A stretch of DNA of 64,000 bases from Rosettibacter primus (GCF_036860675.1 NZ_JAYKGK010000004.1:247746-311745), one strand, 5' to 3'. Shown: positions 37,648-46,652, counted from the stretch's first letter. Numbers and translations: made by a program. The notes: generated by a model not told the origin, from the sequence alone.

Positions 37648-38364
37648 ATGAACGGACAAGATAAACTAAAAGTTAAGAAGCTCATAAAATATGTTAAAGC
37701 TTCAACTACAATTGAATTTCTTACTGGATTCCACATCGGTGGTCCAAAAGAATCAGTTAAGATAGGCGGAATAGATAATCCTGTAATTAGAAATCCAATT
37801 ACGGAGCAACCTTATATTCCTGGGAGTTCCCTTAAAGGTCGTTTTAGAATGGCTCTGGAGAGAAAATACAATGATTTCACTATTGTTTATAATTATGATA
37901 ATGAGAAAAAACCAATATCAATTAAATCGGTTGAACCTTCTTCAGATACAAAAAATCCTAGTAAAGTTACTTTGCTATTTGGTAATGCAAGTGCAAGTGA
38001 TAAAGAAGATCGAGAACCTACAAGATTTTTATTTCGGGATGCTTATTTATCTGAAGATTCTCTTGAATTTGCAGTTGGAGAAGAAAAAATTGAACTTAAA
38101 ATGGATCGTCAAACAATGAAAGGTTCTTCTGGGGGTAATAGAACTCAGGAAAGGATACCTGCAGGAGCAAAATTCAAAATGGAAGTCACAATTCGTGTAT
38201 TTGAGGGAGACGATTTGGAATTATTTAAAGAAAGGCTTGAAGAAGCAAGACAAATAGTTGAGCAGGAATTTATAGGTGGTTCTGGTTCAAGAGGTTATGG
38301 GCAAGTTAAAATCGAGCCATTCACTTTTACAGATGTATTAATAGTACAAGAAAATAAACAATGA
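37648..38364 (+). CDS. csm3: Csm3 backbone RAMP (target-RNA nuclease)
   Basis: A 238-residue RAMP. The N-terminal GFHIGG..KIGGIDNPVIR segment keeps the catalytic aspartate (D43, equivalent to D32 of Staphylococcus Csm3). YIPGSSLKGRFR follows near residue 55 and the end has GGSGSRGYGQVKIE. In the complex it forms the backbone and cuts target RNA every six nucleotides. It overlaps csm4 by 4 bp and follows csm2 by 2 bp. Confidence 0.95.
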   Translation: MNGQDKLKVKKLIKYVKASTTIEFLTGFHIGGPKESVKIGGIDNPVIRNPITEQPYIPGSSLKGRFRMALERKYNDFTIVYNYDNEKKPISIKSVEPSSDTKNPSKVTLLFGNASASDKEDREPTRFLFRDAYLSEDSLEFAVGEEKIELKMDRQTMKGSSGGNRTQERIPAGAKFKMEVTIRVFEGDDLELFKERLEEARQIVEQEFIGGSGSRGYGQVKIEPFTFTDVLIVQENKQ

Positions 38365-39344
38365 AAATATTTTTACTTTCTTTAATGCAGAAATCGGGAC
38401 TATTAACCGATCTCCTGTCTGATACTATTTACGGACACTTTTGCTGGAGATTGAAAGATAGGTTTGGTGATGATAAACTCATTGATTTCATAAATCTTTA
38501 TAAAAATAATAAGCCAGTGTTTCTTATTTCTGATGGGTTGATAAAAATAGGAGATTCTATTCGTTTTCCTAAACCATTTTTATTTCAAAAACCTGAAGCA
38601 AAGGCAACTAAATTTGATAAAGTTTTTGAATTTGTGGAAAGGAAAAGGGATAAAGAAAGAAACTACTTAACTTTGAGTGAACTAAACAAGTTTCTTTTAA
38701 CAGGGGAAGTTGAATTGGAAGAAAGAAATGAACGATTTTCTCTGAACAAAAAGCGTAAAAAGAAAAAAAGAGAAATTGAAGAAAGTCTCCGGGTTAGTGT
38801 TCAAATTAATAGAAATACATATTCTTCTGCAGAAGGAAGATTATTCTCTTACAAACCAAAATTTACTCGTCAGGATGTTTCCTTCGTTGTACTTGTTAAA
38901 GTTTTAGATGAAAAAAATTTCGATGAGTTTAAATGTAAAGAGATTCTTCAAGAAGCATTTATAATTGGTTTTGGAAAAAAGAAATCTTCAGGTTATGGTC
39001 AATTTGAAATTATAAATTTTGAAGAATATAATGGACTTAATGAGCCACAAAATAGCAACTATTTTTTTGTTCTAGGAAATTATCTTCCATCAATAGAGGA
39101 TAAAATTTCTCCAATTGGTTATGATTTTAATACAAAATATGGAAAATTTGGAGAGGAACTTGCTTTGTCAGAAAATCCTTTTAAGAATCCGATTGTATTT
39201 CTAACTGCTGGGAGTTGTTTTAAAACGGAGAATAAAAAAGAATTTTATGGTAGAGTTACGATTGAAGGTGAAATATCTGGTTTGAATAGCTTTGCAGTTC
39301 AATTTGGTATGCCGTTTATTCTTCATTTTAACTTAGTGCTCTAA
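38361..39344 (+). CDS. csm4: Csm4 RAMP subunit
   Basis: The 327-residue protein begins with a LSDTIYGHFCWRL segment (the Csm4 head), contains the INRNTYSSAEGRLFSYK loop and a GFGKKKSSGYGQFEI glycine-rich stretch. It ends with a NPIVFLTAGSCF segment before a final strand, all as in Csm4. It binds Cas10 and the 5' tag of the crRNA. No gene that I can identify as csm5 follows, and only 57 bp separate it from the next CDS. Confidence 0.85.
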   Translation: MKIFLLSLMQKSGLLTDLLSDTIYGHFCWRLKDRFGDDKLIDFINLYKNNKPVFLISDGLIKIGDSIRFPKPFLFQKPEAKATKFDKVFEFVERKRDKERNYLTLSELNKFLLTGEVELEERNERFSLNKKRKKKKREIEESLRVSVQINRNTYSSAEGRLFSYKPKFTRQDVSFVVLVKVLDEKNFDEFKCKEILQEAFIIGFGKKKSSGYGQFEIINFEEYNGLNEPQNSNYFFVLGNYLPSIEDKISPIGYDFNTKYGKFGEELALSENPFKNPIVFLTAGSCFKTENKKEFYGRVTIEGEISGLNSFAVQFGMPFILHFNLVL

Positions 39345-39401
39345 GTGTGAATAGTAATTCAAAAAATTAAGTAAGGTGCTTATCTTAAAAAATTAAATGT
39401 T

Positions 39402-40682
39402 ATGAACAAATCTTTTATTTCAATTTTAGGAACAAATGATTATTTAGAATGTCTTCATTCATTTAATGACCAAAAAAGCACTCAACCTGTCAAGTATGTT
39501 CAAGAAGACTTAATTAATTTTTTTTGTAAAGACTTTAACGAAGGCGATGAAATAAGAATTTTTTTAACCGACTTAGCCAGAGAAAGGAATTGGAAAAATG
39601 ATGGTTTTGGTAAACCTAATGAAGGATTGAAAAGCAGACTTGAGAAGTTAGATTTAAAATGCAAAGTAATAGACATACATATTCCTGATGGAAATAATGA
39701 AGAAGAAATCTGGGATATATTTGAGATTATTCTAAATACATTTCAAAAAGAGGAAAGTGTAATTGTTGATATAACTCATTCCTTCCGATTTCTACCGATG
39801 ATCCTTACTACTTTATTGAATTATGCAAAATATCAAAAGAACATTTTGGTCAAGGGTATTTATTATGCTGCATTTGAAAGTCTAGGAACCTACAATGAAG
39901 TCAAAAACATTCCAATCGAGCAAAGAATAGTTCCCATATTTGATTTAACATCTCTTTCGAAATTACAGGACTGGACAGTTGCTTCATTCGATTTTATTAA
40001 AAACGCTAATATTTCAACACTTAAAAAACTTGTAAATAACGAAAGGTATTACGAAAGAGGAAATTACTTAACAGGAAATGTCATTAACAAGCTAGAAGAA
40101 TTAATTTTGAACATCGCTTTATGTCGCGGTAATGAGCTTGTTCAATTCAATTATGATGAAATTAAATCACAAATTTTAGAATTGAAAAATATGGAAGAAC
40201 TTACCAAGCCATTCTATTATTTGATAGATGAGCTATATAAGAAAATACAAAATTTCAGTAACGATATTAACGTTCTCGCTTTACAACTTGCTGAATGGTG
40301 CTTTGAACACAATTATTATCAACAGATGGTAACTCTGTTACAAGAATTTTCGATAACATTAGTTCTTAAAGCAAATAATATAGATTTCACTAACAAAGAT
40401 CTTAGAGAAATTTCCTCTCAGGCTTTTAGAATATATGGTGAGAAAATTCCTCAAGATAAATGGAAAGAGCCGGCTAAATGCTGTCCCGAAGTAGTCAAAC
40501 AAATTCATAATACTGAATTGTTTATAAAACTATGCAATTTATTTCAAACTCTAACAGAAATTAGAAACGATATTAATCATGCCGGATTTTTAAAAGATTC
40601 CAGAAAGGTTAATAAGCTTAAGGGTAAATTAAAAACGATACTTGAAGAATATAAAAAAGTAATTAGCATAGATAATAATTAA
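39402..40682 (+). CDS. Csx1/Csx2-family CARF-HEPN ribonuclease (TM1812 type)
   Basis: A 426-residue protein. An N-terminal CARF domain (about 1-200) holds the family signature VDITHSFRFLP near residue 130, which lines the cyclic-oligoadenylate pocket. The C-terminal helical HEPN domain ends with R388-x4-H393 (RNDINH), the catalytic pair of metal-independent RNases. On activation by the Cas10 product it should degrade RNA non-specifically. It follows csm4 and is the first of four CARF-related genes in a row. Confidence 0.9.
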   Translation: MNKSFISILGTNDYLECLHSFNDQKSTQPVKYVQEDLINFFCKDFNEGDEIRIFLTDLARERNWKNDGFGKPNEGLKSRLEKLDLKCKVIDIHIPDGNNEEEIWDIFEIILNTFQKEESVIVDITHSFRFLPMILTTLLNYAKYQKNILVKGIYYAAFESLGTYNEVKNIPIEQRIVPIFDLTSLSKLQDWTVASFDFIKNANISTLKKLVNNERYYERGNYLTGNVINKLEELILNIALCRGNELVQFNYDEIKSQILELKNMEELTKPFYYLIDELYKKIQNFSNDINVLALQLAEWCFEHNYYQQMVTLLQEFSITLVLKANNIDFTNKDLREISSQAFRIYGEKIPQDKWKEPAKCCPEVVKQIHNTELFIKLCNLFQTLTEIRNDINHAGFLKDSRKVNKLKGKLKTILEEYKKVISIDNN

Positions 40683-40728
40683 TCACGGTGCTCTAAGTGT
40701 CCAAAACTGTTTAAAGAACAAATAACTT

Positions 40729-41094
40729 ATGCTCATCAACCTCTCTAATCACCCAAAAGAAAAATGGTCTAAGAAGCAACTTAGTGCTGCTCTAAAAAAA
40801 TACAAGCAGATTGTAGATATTCCTTTTCCTCTCATTTCACCAAAGGCTAATACAAGGCAGGTAATTGCAAAGGCTCAAAAGTACTTCAAACAAATTATAG
40901 ACTTACTAAAAAATTCGCCAGATAAAAATAATGCAGTTCATCTTATGGGGGAATTTACCTTTGTTTATCATCTTGTAAATATGCTAAAGAAGAAAAAAGT
41001 TAAAGTCATCGTCTCTACCACACATAGAATTGTGGAAGAGAAAGAAAATAAAAAAATCGTTACATTCGAATTTATAAGATTCAGAGAGTATTAA
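40729..41094 (+). CDS. Small CRISPR-linked protein, candidate ring nuclease
   Basis: A 121-residue cytoplasmic protein. It starts MLINLSNHP..KWS, contains DIPFPLISP, then VHLMGEFTFVYHLVNML in the middle and ends STTHRIVEE...FEFIRFREY. The alternating strand-helix pattern and size fit a stripped-down CARF/Rossmann fold. Proteins of this kind recur in type III loci, where small families such as Csx15, Csx16 and Csx20 have been reported as ring nucleases that destroy cyclic oligoadenylate. By similarity of setting and size I propose the same role; homology to those families is not proven. It directly abuts the next gene (stop at 41094, ATG at 41095). Confidence 0.6.
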   Translation: MLINLSNHPKEKWSKKQLSAALKKYKQIVDIPFPLISPKANTRQVIAKAQKYFKQIIDLLKNSPDKNNAVHLMGEFTFVYHLVNMLKKKKVKVIVSTTHRIVEEKENKKIVTFEFIRFREY

Positions 41095-42132
41095 ATGAAC
41101 ACCATCTTTTGTCTTGTTTCTCGCCAATCTATGGCTAATGTGTTGCCTGTTTTTATGTTTAGACCTAACAATGTTATTTTGTTTTCGACTCCTGAAGAAA
41201 AAAGAAGTGCAGATAACCTGCAAAAATTATTTCTATCAAAATCAATATCCGTAAAAAGAATTGATGGGTTGAATGCTTATGATTTTATAAATTTCAAAAA
41301 GATAGTATCAGAAGAATTATATAATTCAATAGGAGAAACCATATTAAATATTACTGGCGGAACTAAACTTATGGCTCTTGCAGCATATGAAGCTTTCGCT
41401 GAAAAAAATAAAAGAATTATTTATTGCGATACTGAACATCAACATATAATTACACTTTTACCTGATTATAAAATTGAAAATCTAAAAGCAGAAATTACTA
41501 TAAAAGATTATTTACTTTCCTATGGCTATCATATTAAAGAAACTAAAGATATATCTATAGTCTCTAAGTTTTATCCTCTCTTCGATTTTATATTGAAAAA
41601 TAAATTGATGCAAGAATTTATTTCTTTTTTTAAAAAAATAAGAGAAACACATATTGAAGATTACCCGAAGAAAAATTTGGATAGTTTTAATAAAAATTTT
41701 CATATATCTAAAAACTTTGATACCTACACTTTCCACTTTGACCCCAAAAACAGAAAATCTTTTTCACTTACAAGTTCTCAGTATAAATTGGGTGACTGGC
41801 TTGAATATTATATTTATTACATACTCAAAGAGAAATATAAATTAAATCCATTAACTGGTGTCAAAATTGTCAGCGCAGAAAATGTTGAAAACGAAATTGA
41901 TGTTTTGGTTTTGAAGGATTATAAACTTTATAACTATTCTTGCAAAAGTGGCAAGGCAGATAATCAATATGACTTATTTCAACTAGAAACTTTACGAAAC
42001 ATTACAAGCGGTACCTTTGGTAAAGGCATATTTATTACTACTAATAAAGGTTCAAAAAAATTTTTAGAACGCGCAAAAGAATTGTATATTAAAACAATTA
42101 ATATCTCTAATAATCATGAGCAATTAATATGA
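41095..42132 (+). CDS. Card1/Can2-like CARF nuclease
   Basis: A 345-residue protein with an N-terminal CARF domain (ILNITGGTKLMALAAYEAF near residue 85 is the nucleotide-binding loop). After a linker, a restriction-like PD-(D/E)xK fold begins at about residue 235: GDWLEYYIYYIL, then E267-I-D269 in NEIDVLVL, then S282-C-K284 in YNYSCKSGK. The usual glutamate of ExK is serine here, which I note as a possible weakening or family variant. It should cut DNA and/or RNA when cyclic tetra-adenylate binds. It overlaps the next gene by 4 bp. Confidence 0.85.
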   Translation: MNTIFCLVSRQSMANVLPVFMFRPNNVILFSTPEEKRSADNLQKLFLSKSISVKRIDGLNAYDFINFKKIVSEELYNSIGETILNITGGTKLMALAAYEAFAEKNKRIIYCDTEHQHIITLLPDYKIENLKAEITIKDYLLSYGYHIKETKDISIVSKFYPLFDFILKNKLMQEFISFFKKIRETHIEDYPKKNLDSFNKNFHISKNFDTYTFHFDPKNRKSFSLTSSQYKLGDWLEYYIYYILKEKYKLNPLTGVKIVSAENVENEIDVLVLKDYKLYNYSCKSGKADNQYDLFQLETLRNITSGTFGKGIFITTNKGSKKFLERAKELYIKTINISNNHEQLI

Positions 42133-43214
42133 CTGCAAAAAATATTCTTGTTTGTGTCTCTGGATTAACTCCACAAATAGTTACAGAAACTTTATTCTGT
42201 CTTGCTGTAAAAGAAAAAATACCTATAGATGAAATTTATGTTCTTACTACAAAACGCGGTCGAGATGTTATTCTTGGGAAAGATAAACACCCAGCAACTC
42301 CAAAAACTCCGCTGAAAAAAGAAATTGAAAATCTCTGTGCTAAGTATAAAATCAAAAAACCACTTTTTGAAGAAAATGATAAACATATAATTGTAGCAAA
42401 AGAAGAATCTATTGAATTATTTGATATTCGCTCTGATAAAGACAATATCTTATTCCCAAATAAAGTGTGTGATTTTATAAGAACCAAAACCTCTTCTCCT
42501 GATACTGTTTTATATTGTTCAATCACAGGTGGAAGAAAATCAATGAGCGTACATCTTGCTAATGCTCTTTCTCTTTTTGCAAGAGAACAAGATAAACTTT
42601 TACATGTTCTTACTAAAGAGGAACACGAATTTAAAGGCTTCTTCCCCACTACAAAAAAAGAAGCTAATGACCTTGAACTTTCTGAAATCCCTTTTGTTCG
42701 ACTCCGTTCTTTACTATCTGCAGATATTAAAAATGAAAATCTTCTTAACTATAATTTTGATGAAATAGTAAGAATTACACAACAACAATTAAAAATATTA
42801 TCTTCACCAAGTAAACTTATAATTGATATTGAAAGAAGAGAATTAAGATATTCAAATGATAAAATTTCACTTGAACCTATGGAATTTTTATTCTATTACT
42901 TTTTCGTTGACTCAAAAGAAAAAGGTGAAGGAAATATATCTATCCAAGAATTTACTTCAGATAAGACAAAAGCAAAGTTTTTAGAATATTTATCAGAATT
43001 TTATCCAATGAGATATATTGATGAACAAAAATGGAGTAAAAAGAAATTTGACGATAAATATTTCCTCCAAAGAAAATCTAAAATCAACAAGAAAATAGAA
43101 GAACTTATTGATGATCCAGATATTGCAGAATTGTTCAAGATAAATGTTAACAGAAAATGGGGCGAATCTACATACTTTATCAAAGCAGATAAAAATAGAT
43201 TTTTAATTAAATAA
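42129..43214 (+). CDS. NE0113-family CARF protein with winged-helix-like C-terminus
   Basis: A 361-residue protein. The first about 200 residues carry the NE0113 signatures SGLTPQIVTETLF, DIRSDKDN, SITGGRKSMSVHLANALSLFAREQDKL and LHVLT. From about residue 230 the C-terminus reads like an OmpR-type winged helix (LIIDIERRELRYSNDKISL, then the EFLFYYFF helix) followed by a basic helical stretch (KWSKKKFDDKYF). That layout suggests a cyclic-oligoadenylate-controlled regulator rather than an RNase, though other activity cannot be excluded. It is the last CARF gene of the effector operon (a 138-bp gap follows). Confidence 0.8.
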   Translation: MTAKNILVCVSGLTPQIVTETLFCLAVKEKIPIDEIYVLTTKRGRDVILGKDKHPATPKTPLKKEIENLCAKYKIKKPLFEENDKHIIVAKEESIELFDIRSDKDNILFPNKVCDFIRTKTSSPDTVLYCSITGGRKSMSVHLANALSLFAREQDKLLHVLTKEEHEFKGFFPTTKKEANDLELSEIPFVRLRSLLSADIKNENLLNYNFDEIVRITQQQLKILSSPSKLIIDIERRELRYSNDKISLEPMEFLFYYFFVDSKEKGEGNISIQEFTSDKTKAKFLEYLSEFYPMRYIDEQKWSKKKFDDKYFLQRKSKINKKIEELIDDPDIAELFKINVNRKWGESTYFIKADKNRFLIK

Positions 43215-43352
43215 CATTGCAATTCGAAGAGGGAAACTATTTTTTTCTTTAAGCTTAAGTTTGTTATAAACATTTTCGAAACATTTTTATACTTAATCCA
43301 TTTTTAATATCTCTTTATTTTTACATAACAAAAATTTTTAAGGAGGGCTAAT

Positions 43353-44561
43353 ATGTCCAGTATAATCCCTTTCACAAAAGAAAATGAAAATATTTTACCA
43401 GATGATTTTGCTAATCAAGATTTTTCTACAATTGGATTTTTAGAAGCCGGTAAAGTCGGTGGATCACCTGCTGCGTTTAATATTAGTCTCGATAGATTTT
43501 ATGCACGTTTACTTTTATCTAAAGATCAGAAACAACACGATGTAGAGCGTCGCAAAGAAGAAATTGAAATTCATACCAATTCATTTATTGAAAAAATTGA
43601 AGTTCATCAAAAAGAAATTGAACGCATTAAAGAAAATGATTTACCAGAAGCTGAAAACAAAGTTAAAGAAGCTAATAATAAATTAAATGAATTTAGAGCT
43701 AATCCTTCAAAGTTTATTAAAGAAGAAAAAGACAATTTCTACTTAATGTTTTATGGTATTTTGTCAATTACTGTTGCTGTTTTTCTCTATTTCTTTTATT
43801 CATCGGTAGTTTATTCTGCAATTTTTAGAGATATAAGTATTTCAAAGTTTACAATCTTTAACTCTATCTTTTATCCAAAGGCTATTGAAGAATCATTTGC
43901 CAAAGGTATTGCTCCATTTATGGTTATAATCTTCGCTCCTTTTATTTTTCTCGCTCTCGGAATTCTTATTGAATATTTTAAGAATAAACCAAATCCTAAA
44001 TTCAAATACACATGGTTAATTATTGCCATCGGTACTTTTATTATGGATTCAATACTTGCTTATCACATCGCCGATAGAATCTACTACTCTAAAGCTATCA
44101 ATACTTTTGAAAATGTTAAGCCTTTTACTTTTCTGGATGCAGTAATGGATCTTAATTTCTGGATTGTTATTGCTCTAGGTTATTGTGTGTATTTAGTGTT
44201 TGGAAAAGTTTTTTCTCTTTATAATGAACAACGTCTCAATAAAAATAAATTTGAACAAATGGAAAATCTTTTGAATCGCAATTTGCAATCGGCTATTGAA
44301 AATGTTGAAAAACTTAAAACAAAAATAAAAGAACTTGATACTGAAATTTACTCACTTGAAGTACAAAAAGCAGAAATAGTCAAAACCTCTGAAAAAATAT
44401 TTTACAGCCCTCATGAGCTAAGAAAAATTTTATCTGATTATGCATTAGGATGGATTAATTTTTTACACAATGGAAAATATTCTGAGTCAGACATTAAAAG
44501 TATTGAGACTACTCTTAATATTTTCTATCAACAAAAAGGAATCAATACAAATGAATGCTAA
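43353..44561 (+). CDS. Four-helix membrane protein with flanking coiled coils (unknown)
   Basis: A 402-residue protein with no signal peptide. A soluble head (1-60) leads into a long coiled coil (about 60-115, rich in E/K/I). Then come four membrane spans near 127-150, 186-208, 218-238 and 264-288, then a second coiled coil (about 290-350) and a helical tail. GGAGGG lies 6 bp before the ATG. I do not recognise a family. Position directly after the CARF genes and before cas1 makes it a candidate membrane effector or tether. The next gene overlaps its 3' end by 11 bp, so they work together. Confidence 0.8.
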   Translation: MSSIIPFTKENENILPDDFANQDFSTIGFLEAGKVGGSPAAFNISLDRFYARLLLSKDQKQHDVERRKEEIEIHTNSFIEKIEVHQKEIERIKENDLPEAENKVKEANNKLNEFRANPSKFIKEEKDNFYLMFYGILSITVAVFLYFFYSSVVYSAIFRDISISKFTIFNSIFYPKAIEESFAKGIAPFMVIIFAPFIFLALGILIEYFKNKPNPKFKYTWLIIAIGTFIMDSILAYHIADRIYYSKAINTFENVKPFTFLDAVMDLNFWIVIALGYCVYLVFGKVFSLYNEQRLNKNKFEQMENLLNRNLQSAIENVEKLKTKIKELDTEIYSLEVQKAEIVKTSEKIFYSPHELRKILSDYALGWINFLHNGKYSESDIKSIETTLNIFYQQKGINTNEC

Positions 44562-45489
44562 AATGTACATTAAAATATTTCCTACATTTTTCTTAATAAT
44601 ACTCTTTTTATTTGGTTTAACAGCTTGTTCTGAAAATGATAAATCGAATGATGGTCAGTCAAAATCTAAACAGGCTTATTATAAGAATCTTAATATCACT
44701 ATACTAATTGATTTATCAGACAGAATTTCGATTAAAAAAAATCCGACTCAGGTTGACAGAGATATTAAATTTATTATGAATGTTCTGGATGCTTTCAAAA
44801 CCTTTCTTTCAAGAAAAGGTGTTGTTCAAAGTGAAGATAAAATTAAAGTGATTTACTATCCATCTATTAATTATGAAATCTATCAGGATATTGCTGATTC
44901 CCTGAATATTGATTTTTCAAATTACGAATTTATGCAACGTAAAAAATTATTTGAGAATATTTCCTCTATATATTACAAAAATTTGAAAAAGCTTTATTCA
45001 CTTGCATCAAACGCAAAAAGTTTTGAAGGCTCAGATTTGTTCAACTATTTTAAGCATAGAGTAGTTGATGATTGCATTTCAAACGACTCTAATTTTATAA
45101 ATCTACTTATTGTTTTAACAGATGGTTACATCTATCATAAAAATAGTAAATATCAGGATGGTAATAGATTTAGTTATTTACTTCCGGAAGCTCCTCAGGT
45201 TACATATTTTAGAAATATAAACAACTGGGAAACAGTTTTTGATAAGAACGATTTTGGCTTAATAAAACTTCATAATGATCTTTCTCAACTCAATATTCTT
45301 TGTGCTGAATTTTCACCAATTGATCATTCGCCTAAAGACTTTGATATTCTTAAAAAATATTGGACTAAATGGCTAATCGAACAAAATATTAACAAAGATA
45401 ACCTTAAAATTTTACGAACAGACCTTAATACACTCAATCGTGATGTAATATTTGCATTCTTCAACAAAATTCTTTCGAGGGATTTATGA
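44551..45489 (+). CDS. vWA-like lipoprotein
   Basis: A 312-residue lipoprotein. The start at 44551 is preferred over an upstream frame because it places a signal sequence with lipobox LTAC directly after a hydrophobic core (FFLIILFLFG) and a GGA site before it. The mature part is a von Willebrand-like Rossmann domain: NITILIDLSDRI (a D-x-S-x-R form of the metal site) near 45, LLIVLTDGYIYH near 190. It is anchored to a membrane facing the periplasm. The 11-bp overlap upstream and 4-bp overlap downstream show tight coupling to the membrane protein and the 55-aa protein. Confidence 0.75.
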   Translation: MNAKMYIKIFPTFFLIILFLFGLTACSENDKSNDGQSKSKQAYYKNLNITILIDLSDRISIKKNPTQVDRDIKFIMNVLDAFKTFLSRKGVVQSEDKIKVIYYPSINYEIYQDIADSLNIDFSNYEFMQRKKLFENISSIYYKNLKKLYSLASNAKSFEGSDLFNYFKHRVVDDCISNDSNFINLLIVLTDGYIYHKNSKYQDGNRFSYLLPEAPQVTYFRNINNWETVFDKNDFGLIKLHNDLSQLNILCAEFSPIDHSPKDFDILKKYWTKWLIEQNINKDNLKILRTDLNTLNRDVIFAFFNKILSRDL

Positions 45490-45653
45490 ACATTAATTTA
45501 ATAAGAAGCATTTTGTATAAAATTGCCAAATTTTTGGGTGATATCAATGCTATTCAAAAAGGTAAGATTGGCGAGCGCATAGCTAGACGAGCAGCCGGAA
45601 GAACCAGTGGACAATTACTGAAAAAGCTGTTCAGAGCGTTATTTAGAAAATAA
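45486..45653 (+). CDS. 55-residue basic small protein
   Basis: Short frame starting at ATG 45486, overlapping the lipoprotein stop by 4 bp (ATGA). The product begins MNINLIRSILYKIAKFLGD, then has KGKIGERIARRAAGRTSG and ends RALFRK. It is strongly basic and amphipathic, with a glycine-hinged middle. The overlap and uniform coding character support it as real. It is the sort of gene usually skipped by automatic calling. I do not know its function; it may bind membrane or nucleic acid. Confidence 0.65.
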   Translation: MNINLIRSILYKIAKFLGDINAIQKGKIGERIARRAAGRTSGQLLKKLFRALFRK

Positions 45654-45728
45654 TTTAGTATTTGAAAGTAATTTTTGAACTCTTATTAACAAATAAATTC
45701 TATTTAATTATTATTTCAACGAGGCGTT

Positions 45729-46652
45729 ATGCAAACCAGAATAATATCATTTCAACAAATCGAACAATTGTCTGTTGTACAACTAGCTACTGACAAGCAA
45801 AATACTTTTAATTACATTTCATTGTCTAATGCAATTAAAGAAAACTTTGCAGCTGTAGAGGAAATTACCAAAGATGGTATTGTCAATAACTTAATTCTGG
45901 TAAATAATTCTGAACACTATATTTTTGCCTCTGATGGTGATGTACTAATTGGAGCCAAGCAAAACAGAGTTCTGAATACTTCAATTTTAGTCCCTCCAAA
46001 TTCAAAAACAATTATACCAGTCAGTTGTATTGAACAAGGGAGATGGAGATATGAAAGCAAAAAATTTGATCCGGCCGATTACCTCTCTCCTGTCGAAATT
46101 CGTATGGCTAAATCACAATCAGTTTTTAATAACTTGAAAACAAATGATGGCCACTTTGCCAATCAACGAAAAGTATGGGATGAGGTAAAAAATATATCTC
46201 ATTTTTTTAAAGTATTTTCTGATACAATGGACCTTGATGATGTTTTCATAAAAGAAAAGGGAAATATAGATTCAATTGCAAAGAAATTTACTCTCTCAGA
46301 ACAGTCAAATGGTTTAGCAATTTTTATTAATGATAATTTTCAAAGCATTGATATTTATAATCGCACAGATATATTTAGCGAGTATTTTCATAAACAAATT
46401 AAAAGTGCTTTCCTTAACTCAATTAGAACTGAAAAACAGCAATCTTCTTTTGATGAATCAAGAGCAATAGAAATGACTTTTCAATTTTTAGATAAACTAA
46501 ATAATCTTCATTTTAATATTTTCAATGGCGTTGGTGTTGGTGAAGAAAAGAGATTTAGCAACGATGAAATTACAGGATTCATATTGACATATAAAGAAGA
46601 AATGATTCATACTTCTGTACTTAAATCACTTGGGGGAAAGTATAATCATTAA
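45729..46652 (+). CDS. ARPP-1 domain protein
   Basis: A 307-residue protein. The core is the ARPP-1 (ARG/rhodanese/phosphatase-associated) fold: ASDGDVLIGAKQNRVLN, TSILVPPNSKTIIPVSC, then IEQGRWRYESKKF near residues 75-125. No signal peptide. The family's biochemistry is not established; it is found in assorted defence and stress settings. Its position after the membrane/vWA/small-protein group suggests a linked cytoplasmic component. Confidence 0.8.
   Translation: MQTRIISFQQIEQLSVVQLATDKQNTFNYISLSNAIKENFAAVEEITKDGIVNNLILVNNSEHYIFASDGDVLIGAKQNRVLNTSILVPPNSKTIIPVSCIEQGRWRYESKKFDPADYLSPVEIRMAKSQSVFNNLKTNDGHFANQRKVWDEVKNISHFFKVFSDTMDLDDVFIKEKGNIDSIAKKFTLSEQSNGLAIFINDNFQSIDIYNRTDIFSEYFHKQIKSAFLNSIRTEKQQSSFDESRAIEMTFQFLDKLNNLHFNIFNGVGVGEEKRFSNDEITGFILTYKEEMIHTSVLKSLGGKYNH

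Noticed and set aside
44470..44550. Earlier start for the lipoprotein gene
   Set aside because: It would bury the signal peptide and lipobox 27 residues in, inside the upstream gene.
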